DNA of 64,000 nucleotides from Tetrapisispora phaffii CBS 4417. Its lineage: Eukaryota; Ascomycota; Saccharomycetes; Saccharomycetales; Saccharomycetaceae. The position numbers and the translations under genes were made by a program. The stretch lies in assembly GCF_000236905.1 (NCBI RefSeq), contig NC_016531.1, forward strand, positions 434,001 to 498,000. Reading direction: 5' to 3'. This document shows, piece after piece, positions 1 through 10,200 of this stretch. Each line of letters opens with the position of its first letter. Position 1 is the first letter of the stretch. The notes below the pieces were generated by a model, which saw only the letters and a program-made list of their open reading frames with translations, was not told where the DNA came from and searched no databases.

Positions 1-1846
1 CATCGTCGTCGTCATCATCATCGGCTTCTGTATTTGAATCCTTGTCATCTCTTGAGCTACTAGCTTTGATCTCATCATCATCATCATCGTCTTCATTCAA
101 CAAGTCCTCAGTTGCCTCACCTAATTCTGAAGTATTATCATCTTCCTCCGGATAACCTCCTAACTTTGTTACTATTTTATCAACAATTTCATTCCAGTCA
201 ACCATCCCTCCAAGCCCAATCTCACCATTAATACCAACGACCTTTTCAGAAGGTTTAATAACCTCGATCCATGGCATATTTTCTTTTATCTCTGCAATTT
301 GTCTTTTGGTAATGTTCGCATTATATACACTTGACACCAAAGAAGGTGCAAGTAATATTGGGAAATGTGTATTCCAGGCACTTACTGTGTTTGTTAATAG
401 GTTATCGCATAAACCTAGAACAATTTTGCTTAATGTGTTTGCTGTCACAGGTGCAATAACCAAGATGTCAGCCCATCTTTTTAATTCTATGTGTATTATA
501 GGATCTGTTCTTTCTCGACTAAGATCCCACTCATCAACATCCGTCCAAACAGTGATATGGGATGGAAGTAGTTCATTTTTAATTTTAGTGTTAGAATTCA
601 TGGTTGGTGTCACTGGACTAATTATCTCTGAATTAGTTAGTTTCATTGATTTATTTATCGTTGGCAGTATTTTATCATCGTTATGTGGTGCGTTTATTGG
701 TGTTGTCAATGCAGAGTTGCCAATAATGTTGCCGTTCTTTTTTAAATATTTGGTGTTCAATAACTTTTCCGCAGATTGTGTTAATATCACTTGGATAGTA
801 ATTTTGTCTCTACCATATATATCTTCAAGTTTTTTTATCATTGGTTTTAGTTTATAGACGGATAAAGATCCTGTAGCTCCAAACAGTACATGTATTTTAT
901 TATCATCCTGAAGCAATCTATAGTCTGTATTTTTCAGAGATTCTTTGTTTATAACAGGTATATTCTTATTAGATAATCCTTGATCCAGGTCCTTGTGCTC
1001 TTCTTTACTTAGATCTAACGGTTCATTCGTTTTGTTCACATCTACTAGTTTACTATCCTTTATTGGACTCACTGCTCTCTCTACAGTGGACATATTATTT
1101 CTCTCGGCATTAGTAGTCTCTCCAGTGTTCAAGGCACTCAATTGTTTATCTAACAAATATGAAATATTGTCTACACTTGGTACCATACCATGTGGAAGTT
1201 GATGGGTAATACTGTTCGATCTTGATCTCTCAGGTGGTGTATGCAATATATCGTCGACAATGAAATGAGGATGTTCATTATCAGTTGTTTTAGAAAGGTT
1301 GTTAACTTCTGCTGCTTTAACATTTACTGCATCAGACCCATCATTTTTTTTAGGAGAAGAATTTAATATTGGAGTTACTGATATTGAAGTTGTCTTTTTT
1401 AAATTCCCCTCTGAATGATGATTATCTAAATTATTATTTGTGTTCAAAACAACATTTGCTGTTGCATTTCTCTCCACTGCATTCTTTCCAACATCGGTTA
1501 AACATTCATTACTTCCAATAACCTCTATGTTCTTCTTCTTGGTCTCAAATGTCACCTTAGGCACTCTCTTCAAGTCTTTGTCTGGTGTATTAGAAATAAC
1601 AGCCCCCGAGTGTTTATCCACATTAATAATTGATTTTGTACGGGGTCCCAATCCTGTATCCACTTCTCGAAAAATCAATGGAGATGCTTTTGTTTCCGTC
1701 TTTGAAGTCTGCTCCATTTTGATCTTTCCAACGTCAGTGGCTTCACTTTCCATATCTCTGTTATTTTTCTGTTTCTTTCTCAATCTATCAAAGTACAATA
1801 GCCTACTAGTTGATCGTTCGTTGCACTCAGATTCTGATCTCCCCAT
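1..1846 (-). CDS. VHS3: Hal3/Vhs3-type flavoprotein (PPCDC subunit, PP1-phosphatase inhibitor), 3' end cut by window edge
   Basis: The frame opens at an ATG at 1846 and stays open to the window edge, giving about 615 codons with no stop seen. The first ~280 residues are low-complexity and Ser/Asn/Lys-rich. The flavodoxin-like domain begins at about residue 310 (VLFGATGSLSVYKLKP). It contains HIELKRWAD with the conserved active-site His near residue 452, followed by APVTANTLSKI. The C-terminus is a long Asp/Glu tail, a hallmark of Hal3/Vhs3 in yeast. The PAMN and catalytic Cys motifs of a self-sufficient phosphopantothenoylcysteine decarboxylase are replaced by APSLVSS and GEIGLGGM. This is the Hal3/Vhs3 pattern; in S. 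cerevisiae Cab3 supplies the Cys in a hetero-oligomer. Family knowledge adds inhibition of Ppz1. SGT1 and ASE1 next door match the YOR054C (VHS3) neighbourhood, so I chose that name over its duplicate SIS2/HAL3. Confidence 0.9.
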   Translation of the reverse strand, partial: MGRSESECNERSTSRLLYFDRLRKKQKNNRDMESEATDVGKIKMEQTSKTETKASPLIFREVDTGLGPRTKSIINVDKHSGAVISNTPDKDLKRVPKVTFETKKKNIEVIGSNECLTDVGKNAVERNATANVVLNTNNNLDNHHSEGNLKKTTSISVTPILNSSPKKNDGSDAVNVKAAEVNNLSKTTDNEHPHFIVDDILHTPPERSRSNSITHQLPHGMVPSVDNISYLLDKQLSALNTGETTNAERNNMSTVERAVSPIKDSKLVDVNKTNEPLDLSKEEHKDLDQGLSNKNIPVINKESLKNTDYRLLQDDNKIHVLFGATGSLSVYKLKPMIKKLEDIYGRDKITIQVILTQSAEKLLNTKYLKKNGNIIGNSALTTPINAPHNDDKILPTINKSMKLTNSEIISPVTPTMNSNTKIKNELLPSHITVWTDVDEWDLSRERTDPIIHIELKRWADILVIAPVTANTLSKIVLGLCDNLLTNTVSAWNTHFPILLAPSLVSSVYNANITKRQIAEIKENMPWIEVIKPSEKVVGINGEIGLGGMVDWNEIVDKIVTKLGGYPEEDDNTSELGEATEDLLNEDDDDDDEIKASSSRDDKDSNTEADDDDDDD

Positions 1847-2558
1847 TATATCTTATTCCTTAAAATAATAAATGACAATATTGCATTATAATGATTTAAA
1901 TACCTTTATATACAACCTTGCTGTGTAAATGAAATTTCTTACACGTTTTCGTACTGAATGATCAGAATAGGAACAGCGGCTAATTGATATTTTTGATATT
2001 CGACACAACAGTGACAGCTATAACTCACTTTTAAAAACACTCTTATTTGTATTTGAACCATTGTTTCCATCTTAAATGGTATCATCAAGTCTACAATCAA
2101 TATTACATTGGTGATGGGAACTCAGGAACGAGTTAGGATGGTGATTCAATTAGTGGTTAGGGAGAATGACGTATTTATGAAAGGTTACGAATAAATGCGG
2201 ATTGAATGACAGGAAAGTTAATTTTTGTACATTTAAAAGGATAAAACGTTTAAAAATAGTCAATCTAATGGTTAGACAGATTTAAGAATCATTGTGTAGG
2301 ATAATTGGGATTACTTTGTTTTTGTTATTCTATGTATTGATGTACTCTGAACAACGCTGTCATGAAAATCACTAAACACGGCAGCTATGCCATTACCGAT
2401 AAGTACAGGACTTATTTAGCGCAAACCAACGGTAAGAAATGGGTTTCTTAGAACTCAATTTACTAGAAGCTATAAATAAGGTTATATAATAAAGTGATTA
2501 CATTATTTAACGATTTTGAAAGCAAGAAAACACTAATAAAGTTACCATAACACTCACC
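1847..2558. promoter_or_regulatory. Divergent VHS3-SGT1 intergenic promoter region
   Basis: This 712-bp AT-rich region lies between two divergently transcribed starts. A TATA-type element TATAAATA sits at 2471-2478, about 80 bp before the SGT1 ATG. No tRNA, snoRNA or additional reading frame is evident. Confidence 0.6.
2471..2478 (+). promoter_or_regulatory. Possible TATA box of SGT1
   Basis: TATAAATA fits the yeast TATA consensus and lies 81 bp upstream of the SGT1 start codon. Its function is inferred from motif and position only. Confidence 0.4.
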
Positions 2559-3704
2559 ATGCCTATTGAGAGAGATTTGGATCAAGCCAAAAAGGCTCTG
2601 TATGAAGATAAAGAGTACTTACAAGTTGTTTCACTATGTGATGGCATTTTAAAGGAATCCAATGAAAATATTATGGCATTAATTTATAAATCGACAGGTT
2701 TGGAAAAGCTTTACTTTTCGACGGTTGATTGGCATAATCCTGACACGCTAGAGTCATCGAGAGATTTGTTAACAAAAGCTTTAAACATCGCTACGCATAG
2801 AGGTGATAGGGGTAAAATAGGTCTAATTCATTTTAGATTTTTTGTTCATTACTTTAACTTAAAGAAGTATGAGGAAGCGAAGAAGAACATGGATTCTTGT
2901 AAAGAGTTTGGATATACTGATGATACGTTGTTCATGTGGGAAATGAATTTGGAGAAGAAACTGAAAAAAATTCAATCAAAGTTGAATCAAAGTCCAAAAG
3001 AGCCAGATATTTTGAAGAAGACATGTAAAGCTGAAGTTTCACCATTAGAAGAAACAGCTGGAGTACCTGAAACTGATGAAATTAAGTACAGAGTTGATTG
3101 GTATCAAACCAATAAAAGTATCAATATTTCGATATTTACGAAATCTTTACCGCAAACAAAAGAAGATATTAAAATATCTTATGACAATAACAGTAGAAAT
3201 ATGGAGATTACATATCCGGTAAATGAAAGTAAATTAACCTTTAAAAAAACCATGACATTAACACACCCAATCGAACCAGATAGCATAGCATATGAATTAA
3301 CCGCCAGAAAAATTGAAGTTATTATATCCAAAGAAGATAAAACAATAAATTGGAAAACACTAGAAGCTACAAGTAACGTAGAAACAACTACTAGAGGACA
3401 TAATTATACATCTGCTGACTCAAATACTGATTCAGCTTCGAAGAATCGAAACCCTTCAGCATCAAAAATTGATTGGTCAAAAATTGATTTAGGTAGTGAC
3501 GAGGACGATGATGGTATAGATAATTCATCTGCAGATGCATTCTTTCAAAAATTATATGCAAATGCAGATCCAGATACTAAGAGAGCAATGATGAAGTCTT
3601 TTGTGGAAAGTAACGGCACTGCATTGAATACCAATTGGGATGATGTTAAACAAGGTAAAGTTGAAACTTCACCACCTGAAGGCATGGAGCTTAAAAACTT
3701 CTAA
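2559..3704 (+). CDS. SGT1: Sgt1 co-chaperone of Hsp90 and Skp1
   Basis: The 381-residue product has the Sgt1 domain order. A TPR-like N-terminal region covers residues ~1-130, a CS (p23-like) domain ~175-270 (starts KYRVDWYQT), then an acidic linker (GSDEDDDG), and the SGS domain ~300-381 (ends in PPEGMELKN). Length is close to the S. cerevisiae protein (395 aa). Sgt1 links Hsp90 to Skp1 and is needed for kinetochore (CBF3) assembly and SCF ubiquitin ligases. The start is the ATG in a CACCATGCC context with no upstream in-frame alternative. It converges on ASE1 with 198 bp between stops, the same arrangement as YOR057W/YOR058C. Confidence 0.96.
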   Translation: MPIERDLDQAKKALYEDKEYLQVVSLCDGILKESNENIMALIYKSTGLEKLYFSTVDWHNPDTLESSRDLLTKALNIATHRGDRGKIGLIHFRFFVHYFNLKKYEEAKKNMDSCKEFGYTDDTLFMWEMNLEKKLKKIQSKLNQSPKEPDILKKTCKAEVSPLEETAGVPETDEIKYRVDWYQTNKSINISIFTKSLPQTKEDIKISYDNNSRNMEITYPVNESKLTFKKTMTLTHPIEPDSIAYELTARKIEVIISKEDKTINWKTLEATSNVETTTRGHNYTSADSNTDSASKNRNPSASKIDWSKIDLGSDEDDDGIDNSSADAFFQKLYANADPDTKRAMMKSFVESNGTALNTNWDDVKQGKVETSPPEGMELKNF

Positions 3705-3902
3705 TCATATATTTGGATATTGTTTAATATTATTCTATTGAAAAACATTAACTAATGAATATATATAATGTATGCATGTAGAAAATTATGCATGTAGAAA
3801 TACTTATTATTTAATTTTGTATTTATGTATATCTTAATGCTATTATGACCAAAAAATGATGATCATTATTGTTACAATACATCTTCACACCAGTTTTACT
3901 TG

Positions 3903-6479
3903 TTAGATTGGTAATATTTCATGGTCATCATTGGAAGAATTGTTTAACTTATTTAATTGTTCTTTTTTCCATGAAAGGAAATCTTTATCATTTTCATCTT
4001 CAATCATGCTTGTATCATCAAAACCACTATCAAATGACTCTCTGATATTGAGTTGACATTTGCCGTCAGGAGACATTGATATTTTGTAGATGCTATTTTC
4101 TGGTTCTTTGTATGGGCTACTCAAAATTCTATTCGATTTTGAATCTAATTGTCTTTCATTCTCCTTATTATCTTGGTAAGTATTGGAGATCGATTTTAAT
4201 GTTACATTTTTTAAATCACTTGAGAGTGTAGGAATTTGGCTACCTTGTTTATTTAACACGTTTTTTGATACTGGGAATAGTCTTGTTGGGCGGATAAACC
4301 CATTAGGAGTTCTCAAAGGTAATTTGGAATTACCAGGCACAGATATTTTACTTTCAGTATTCATAAATTTTGAAGGTTCTAACAATGCTAGACTTGGTCT
4401 TGTAGCACTTCTTTCATTCTTGATGCTAGGCGCCATGCTGTTTTTACTTGCGCTAACGAATTGCTTATTCTTTAATGACATAGTACTAACAGAAATCGGC
4501 ATGTCTAGTTTAATCGGAGTCTTATGTAATTGAGAAACTTGCATGTGTTGTTTGTTAGGAGAAATATTTAAAATTTTACGGTTGGGTGATTGTTTCTGTA
4601 TGCGATGAGGAGATTTTTTATGATTAGATAAGTTAGATAACTTATTTGATGGACTCTTATCCCTTTGACTGGAATTGAGTCTCATTCTTGGGTATTTATT
4701 GATTAACTCAGATTCTTGTTCTTGAATGACTTCAGCCAGTGAGTTACCATCCACAACGAATGGTCTTCCAAACATACTATGCATCTCATGCAATTTATTT
4801 CTTAATTCCTGCACGACACGAGGAAAGTGTCTTGTTATTTTTTTCCTCATTTTTTCTTCTTGTAACAATATTTTATGAGAATTTCTTGATAAAAGCCTCG
4901 ATGAGTCTTTAGAACTATTTTCTAGGTTAATATGATCTTCTATTATTGATTTAAATTCACTGTATAATGTCAATAATGGTTTATAAATAGCTAAACGATC
5001 TTCTAATTGTTTCAATTCAGCTTCAGATAATCTTAATAATTCTTCATCATACTGTGAGTTAATATTAGAACGAGTCAATTCTTCAAATTTATCAATAAAT
5101 TCCTTCTTATCTTCATCTATATAATTTAAAATCTTCCAAAACTCATCAATTTTTTGTCTTGTATCCGATATCAATGTCTTAAGTAATTTCTTCTTCATTA
5201 TATTTAGTCTGTTTAATTCATTTCTATAGTTTTCCATAACAATTTCTGATAATCCCTTGTTTTTATCTATAAACTCTTCATATTGGTATTGAGGGAACTT
5301 TAACTTAATCCACAATTCCTTACATACTGATTCGATATCCTTCTTTTCTTTAAGCCTTGCTACATATTTGTCATTAAATTCATCATGCAGCTGGTTAAGT
5401 CTTGATATTATTTGTTCATGAACAGGAAGTAACTTTCCGTCAAAATTATCGAATTTGGTGCTGTAAATCATTATTAAATCCAAATCATTTTTATCCAAAT
5501 CTGAGTGCTGAAGGTCGAGTTCCTTGAATAGCCTTAGTAAATTAGTCGCGAGGATGTTCATTGACTCATATTTTTCACTGTAAATAGTTCGGTATGTTTC
5601 TGTTAATGATATTATTGTTTTTATTTTCTTGTCACTTATATCATTAAATTTTTCACTTTGTAGTAAATTCTCATTACTCTCTTTTAAATATTCAAATAAA
5701 TTTTTGAAATCATTTTTAATAGGAGATACGTGCTTGAACACAGAAGCTGTTTCTTCTAAAGTTGGTAAAGTTGAAATCAATTCATGATTAGGCATTCCAA
5801 TTGAATTAGTTCCTGATTCTTCATTGATTGAAGTCAAAAATCTCTGCAATTCGTTATTTTTAACTAAAAACTTCAGCAGTTTTGGGATAAAAGATCTGTA
5901 TACATATTCTCTAGCATCAAATATTAGCTTTTGTTTACTTAACAACGATACGCCCTTTTTTGGAGACATTGGGATCGTTTTTCTGTCTGGTGAGAGTATA
6001 GAGTTCCTAGTGTATAAATCGGGTATCGTTTGAGTTCCTGTCGGATCATCGATTATCATTAGTATTCTATTCAATATATTCAGTTCTATATCATTATTTT
6101 GAGATAGTTCATTCATTGCATTTTCTGCATGCTCGAAGTATTCAGTTATTGAATTTGAAAGAGACTTGAATATTAATTTTTCTTTAGTTAAGATTTCACC
6201 TTTGGAATATCCAATTTTTTGGTATATTACATTTAGATTCTTCAATAATTTTTCCAACTGCTTTGATATCAAGTTAAAATTTTCTGTGTAGAGGTCGTTA
6301 TTATTGTTATTATTATCTATCTTCGAAATAAGCGATGTTAGTTCCCGAGTGTTCTCTTGAGTTGACATCTTAATGGGAGATGTTAAACATTTTATATTCA
6401 CTGGTGTAAGCTTTGAATAGTCTGGATTTGAAAATTGATCACCAATGCGCTCTCTTGTAGGAGTCTGCAGAGCTGTCAT
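3903..6479 (-). CDS. ASE1: Ase1/PRC1/MAP65 antiparallel microtubule bundler of the spindle midzone
   Basis: The 858-residue protein has a long coiled-coil and helical body (residues ~30-600) followed by a basic, Ser/Pro-rich tail with several SP/TP sites, typical of Cdk-regulated Ase1. The helical segment around KGLSEIVMENYRNEL and LISDTRQKIDEFWK resembles the conserved microtubule-binding spectrin region of the MAP65 family. A KEN triplet at residues 772-774 (DNKENER) could be an APC/C-Cdh1 degron, in keeping with the cell-cycle destruction of S. cerevisiae Ase1. Asn runs occur near residue 55. It is a little shorter than the S. cerevisiae protein (885 aa). Its position next to SGT1 is conserved. 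Confidence 0.93.
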   Translation of the reverse strand: MTALQTPTRERIGDQFSNPDYSKLTPVNIKCLTSPIKMSTQENTRELTSLISKIDNNNNNNDLYTENFNLISKQLEKLLKNLNVIYQKIGYSKGEILTKEKLIFKSLSNSITEYFEHAENAMNELSQNNDIELNILNRILMIIDDPTGTQTIPDLYTRNSILSPDRKTIPMSPKKGVSLLSKQKLIFDAREYVYRSFIPKLLKFLVKNNELQRFLTSINEESGTNSIGMPNHELISTLPTLEETASVFKHVSPIKNDFKNLFEYLKESNENLLQSEKFNDISDKKIKTIISLTETYRTIYSEKYESMNILATNLLRLFKELDLQHSDLDKNDLDLIMIYSTKFDNFDGKLLPVHEQIISRLNQLHDEFNDKYVARLKEKKDIESVCKELWIKLKFPQYQYEEFIDKNKGLSEIVMENYRNELNRLNIMKKKLLKTLISDTRQKIDEFWKILNYIDEDKKEFIDKFEELTRSNINSQYDEELLRLSEAELKQLEDRLAIYKPLLTLYSEFKSIIEDHINLENSSKDSSRLLSRNSHKILLQEEKMRKKITRHFPRVVQELRNKLHEMHSMFGRPFVVDGNSLAEVIQEQESELINKYPRMRLNSSQRDKSPSNKLSNLSNHKKSPHRIQKQSPNRKILNISPNKQHMQVSQLHKTPIKLDMPISVSTMSLKNKQFVSASKNSMAPSIKNERSATRPSLALLEPSKFMNTESKISVPGNSKLPLRTPNGFIRPTRLFPVSKNVLNKQGSQIPTLSSDLKNVTLKSISNTYQDNKENERQLDSKSNRILSSPYKEPENSIYKISMSPDGKCQLNIRESFDSGFDDTSMIEDENDKDFLSWKKEQLNKLNNSSNDDHEILPI

Positions 6480-7223
6480 TGGATATGGTTCTTATTTGTG
6501 ATTAACCAGGTATTATTTCAATTAATTGTATTATAATCTTCTTATAAGTTAACTTGTTAATTGTATGAATGTAAATGATTGTTATTATCAACTATTTCTG
6601 ATACGAGCTTTCAAAACTTAGTTCTTTGAAATTTATGAACAGTTGAAGTTAACTTTTTTTAATTGTTTATTCAGGTAAACTAAAAACAAAACTCTTATGG
6701 AGAATTACGGTTCTCATCATCAGTTTATATTATCTAAAAGTGAACCTTTTTTAACATCTTAGACAGTTACTGTTTCATCATGTAAACATCGAATGAATAT
6801 TTTTGCTTGCACTTTTACTTTTGATGTTACAATGTTGTTGTTTTCATATTTCCGCATTAGGAAAAATCTTTAATTGCGGCTCTCATCAGTATAATAAAGC
6901 ACGAGAGGTGATAAAATTAGTGAATGTTACTTAGCTTAAATGGATTTATACACGCAAAAGAGGAATTTGAGACACATATGAGAATATATTTATTTATAGT
7001 CGCCAAGTAATGGCTAGTTCTTTGGTGACAACCTTGGAAGTATGTTATTTAGAGAATATGGAGTGCAGTAGGGAGCAGTGCTTTACGCATTTCTTGCTAT
7101 TTGTCAAACATTCTATAAAAACTTTGAAACTGAATAAATATGTTATTGAATGCAAGATGACAATAATTTATTTCGAGTCCAACTGTTCATGCAGCTTTTA
7201 AATTATTTTAAAACATTGGTTGG
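6480..7223. other. Intergenic: ASE1 promoter and KOG1 3' flank
   Basis: This 744-bp AT-rich stretch lies between the ASE1 start and the KOG1 stop. I see no RNA gene or credible small gene; a 63-codon frame at 7010-7201 has no recognisable content. It also marks a junction between blocks that sit on different chromosomes in S. cerevisiae (YOR and YHR). Confidence 0.5.
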
Positions 7224-10200
7224 CTAGTCGAATTTATTTTCACAGGAATAAATCGAAATTTTGGAATCATGAGAGTTTGAAGCAGCCAGCATCATTCTAT
7301 GTGGGTGGAATGCAAGGGAGGATAGAAACGAGCCTGAGTTTGAATTTGCCAAAGTTAGACTCGAACGGATACCTGATGCACCAAAGGTACCTACTATTCC
7401 ACTATTATGGGATGTATTATCAAAAGTAGATAATAGATCACCAGCAGTAGTCCAAATACTAACTTGTTTTGTCCCTGTAGCCAAAATTGGCCCATGCTCA
7501 TGAAGTTGCATTTTTGTCATTGTGCTTATCCTAGATTCACTAGATTGATTAGACGAACCAATATTAAAACTCGTTATTGGATCCTGATTTCTTATATCCC
7601 ACAACTCTACAGTTCCATCAGTTGTACCACTAGCCAACTCCCTAAAACCACCTCTTTGTAAATGTACATAGTTTATTGGGTAATGTTTTTTCCCTTCATT
7701 TGATCTCCATAATCGAACCATTGCATCTCTAGAGTTTAAACGACGATCATATACTCTAATAGACCCATCTGAAAAACCGCAAACAACTGTATCACCAGCG
7801 AGCTGGTCTGAAGTAATTGATGTAACCAATGACGATGTTTTGACAGGTATATCAACTTCAATACTTTCAGAATGAGCATCCCATACTCTTATAACCTTAA
7901 CATCACCTGTAACTAACAAAGAACCTTTACTTTGTTGCCATTCAGTTAGAAGACCGGTGGATCTCGGTGTTAATAACATATCAGTCAGACCACGCCAAGC
8001 AGATACAATGGTCGTATTCCCATTCTTATCGATATCTTTATATATCTTTAGGATACCATCTGAAGATCCAGTCAATAATAAGGAGGAGTCATCTTCATTT
8101 AAAAATTTTAAGCTAGTAATTTTCGTACCATATGGATTGTCGTTTGAGAATTTGTTCAAGACATCGTCATTTGCCCAGTCATAGACAGTAATGCAATCTC
8201 TTTCGTCGGCAGCAACTAAATAATTATCAAATTGTGTAAATTCTAAAAGTTTAGGTTGTGATTTATTGTCAAATATAGATATTCTATTATTCCAATTACC
8301 GTAAAGTGCCAATGTCTTTTCTGATTGAGTCTTCTCAATAATTTCTTCGTTCCTGTTTCTCCTCCATAATCTTGTATTATATTCGACACTTCCAACTTCG
8401 TCAATTTCATGTTTCTTCATTTGAGGTTCCTGGAAATATTCAAAACAGAAGTCAAGAAACTGGCCTTTTAGTGGAAGCGTATACTCCTTATTGATGGGAT
8501 CAATATTAACTCTTTTTGGCCTATTTAACACACCATCTTCAAGATGACTTCTTCTAGATGGTGGCCCTGATTCCGTTCTTGAATAAGAAGAAGAAAATGT
8601 ATCTGAACCATAATTCTCTCCAAATCCGAGGGAATTAAAAATCTTTGTTAAAAAGAATTGACCAGAAAGAGATTCCTTTTCATCTGAACTATTCTCATCT
8701 CTATTAGAATGAAATTTAGAGTCTTGTTTGCCAATAACTTGTATGTGAGATGCATTGAAGGAGTTTGCTTGTTTCTGATTCCAATTTGAAGATCTTTTAA
8801 TTAAGTTTTCTCCTATCTTTCGTAATGACACTTTAAATTCCTTATTCATATTGACCTCAAAAAATATATAATCAATAACTTTATTTGCTAGTTCCTTGTT
8901 TTCTTCAAATGGGTCACAAGAAAAAATCAGTAACGTTTTCCAAACACTACTAAAAATGGAACCATGACTGACATTATTTTTATTCACTTTCAGAACATTG
9001 TTCTTACCTATATTGTCTAGCTGAATTAATTCATCGACCAAAAACTCGAAAAACACAACAACAAAAAAATTGATATAACGATGAACAAACTTGGAAAGAA
9101 AGATAATCACTTCCTTCCTAACGAATGGCGAACCGTCTTCCACTAATTTTAAAATAGCAACAACATTATATATACCTTGAACTTTCAGTAGGGAAAAGTC
9201 GACGTTTTGTAAGCGGGCTTGCATATTTTGGTAAATTTGAATTTGGCGTTCCAAATTCATTTGTTGCTGTTCTAGTTGCTGATTCTGTCGATGATTTGCA
9301 GTTTTAAATTGTTGTAATTGTGTGTGAAGTTGTTGGAGATGGTAAGTATATTCTTTTTCTATTCCTAGGAGTGTTTCGACATCATCAGCTTCAGAGATAA
9401 AATATGATAAAGCATTTAAACTAGCAGCTCTTACTTCTGGTACTAAATCTGTCAATGCTTTGATTAAAGATGATGTTATATCTAGATCCATATAAATATA
9501 TTTATTTAATGGATTGTGGTCACAGAATTGGCCTAATAATATAGCTGACCATTGTCTTAGTAAAGGAATGTCAGAATATAACAAATAATATGATAACATA
9601 TTAATTAATTCAATACTGAAACACTGTTTCTGAGCTTGGGGAAAGTCACGGATAAATGCAGCTAGAATAAAAACAGCCATGGCTTTTTGCTCATCTGTAG
9701 TTTCATTATAAGGAAATGCACCTGGCAATCTACCATTATTTTGATAGAACACAGGATTATTCAAATGTGGAATTGTCATTGTTATTTGAGGGTTGTTATT
9801 CAAAGATGATTCACCACCTTCCAAGGTTGCTCCATAATCTGCAATCAGAATATTTACAAAGTACATGTATCCCTTTTCTTTTAGGAGATCACTTTGTATG
9901 CTTTTGTAATCAATGGCCATGATCCTTGCCCAAATAAATACTAGAATAGGCTTTAGTTCGGGAGCTGGACTTTGTAATAATTTAAGAACATAAGGGAAAA
10001 TACCAATAGATAAGGAAAGATAGACAGCCCATGGCCCTAAATCCAAAAACCTTGACAATAATACCAATGCTCTTATACGATGAACTTGTGATAGCAACAC
10101 TTGAAGGACAATCGGGAGTTGTTCTGGGGGGTTTCGTGAATTGGAATAATATTTTAACCACAATTCAAATGCAGTTAAATTTTGTTCGAAGAAATCAGTA

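Noticed and set aside
7010..7201. 63-codon frame past the KOG1 stop
   Set aside because: It is short, with no motif, in a likely 3' flank.
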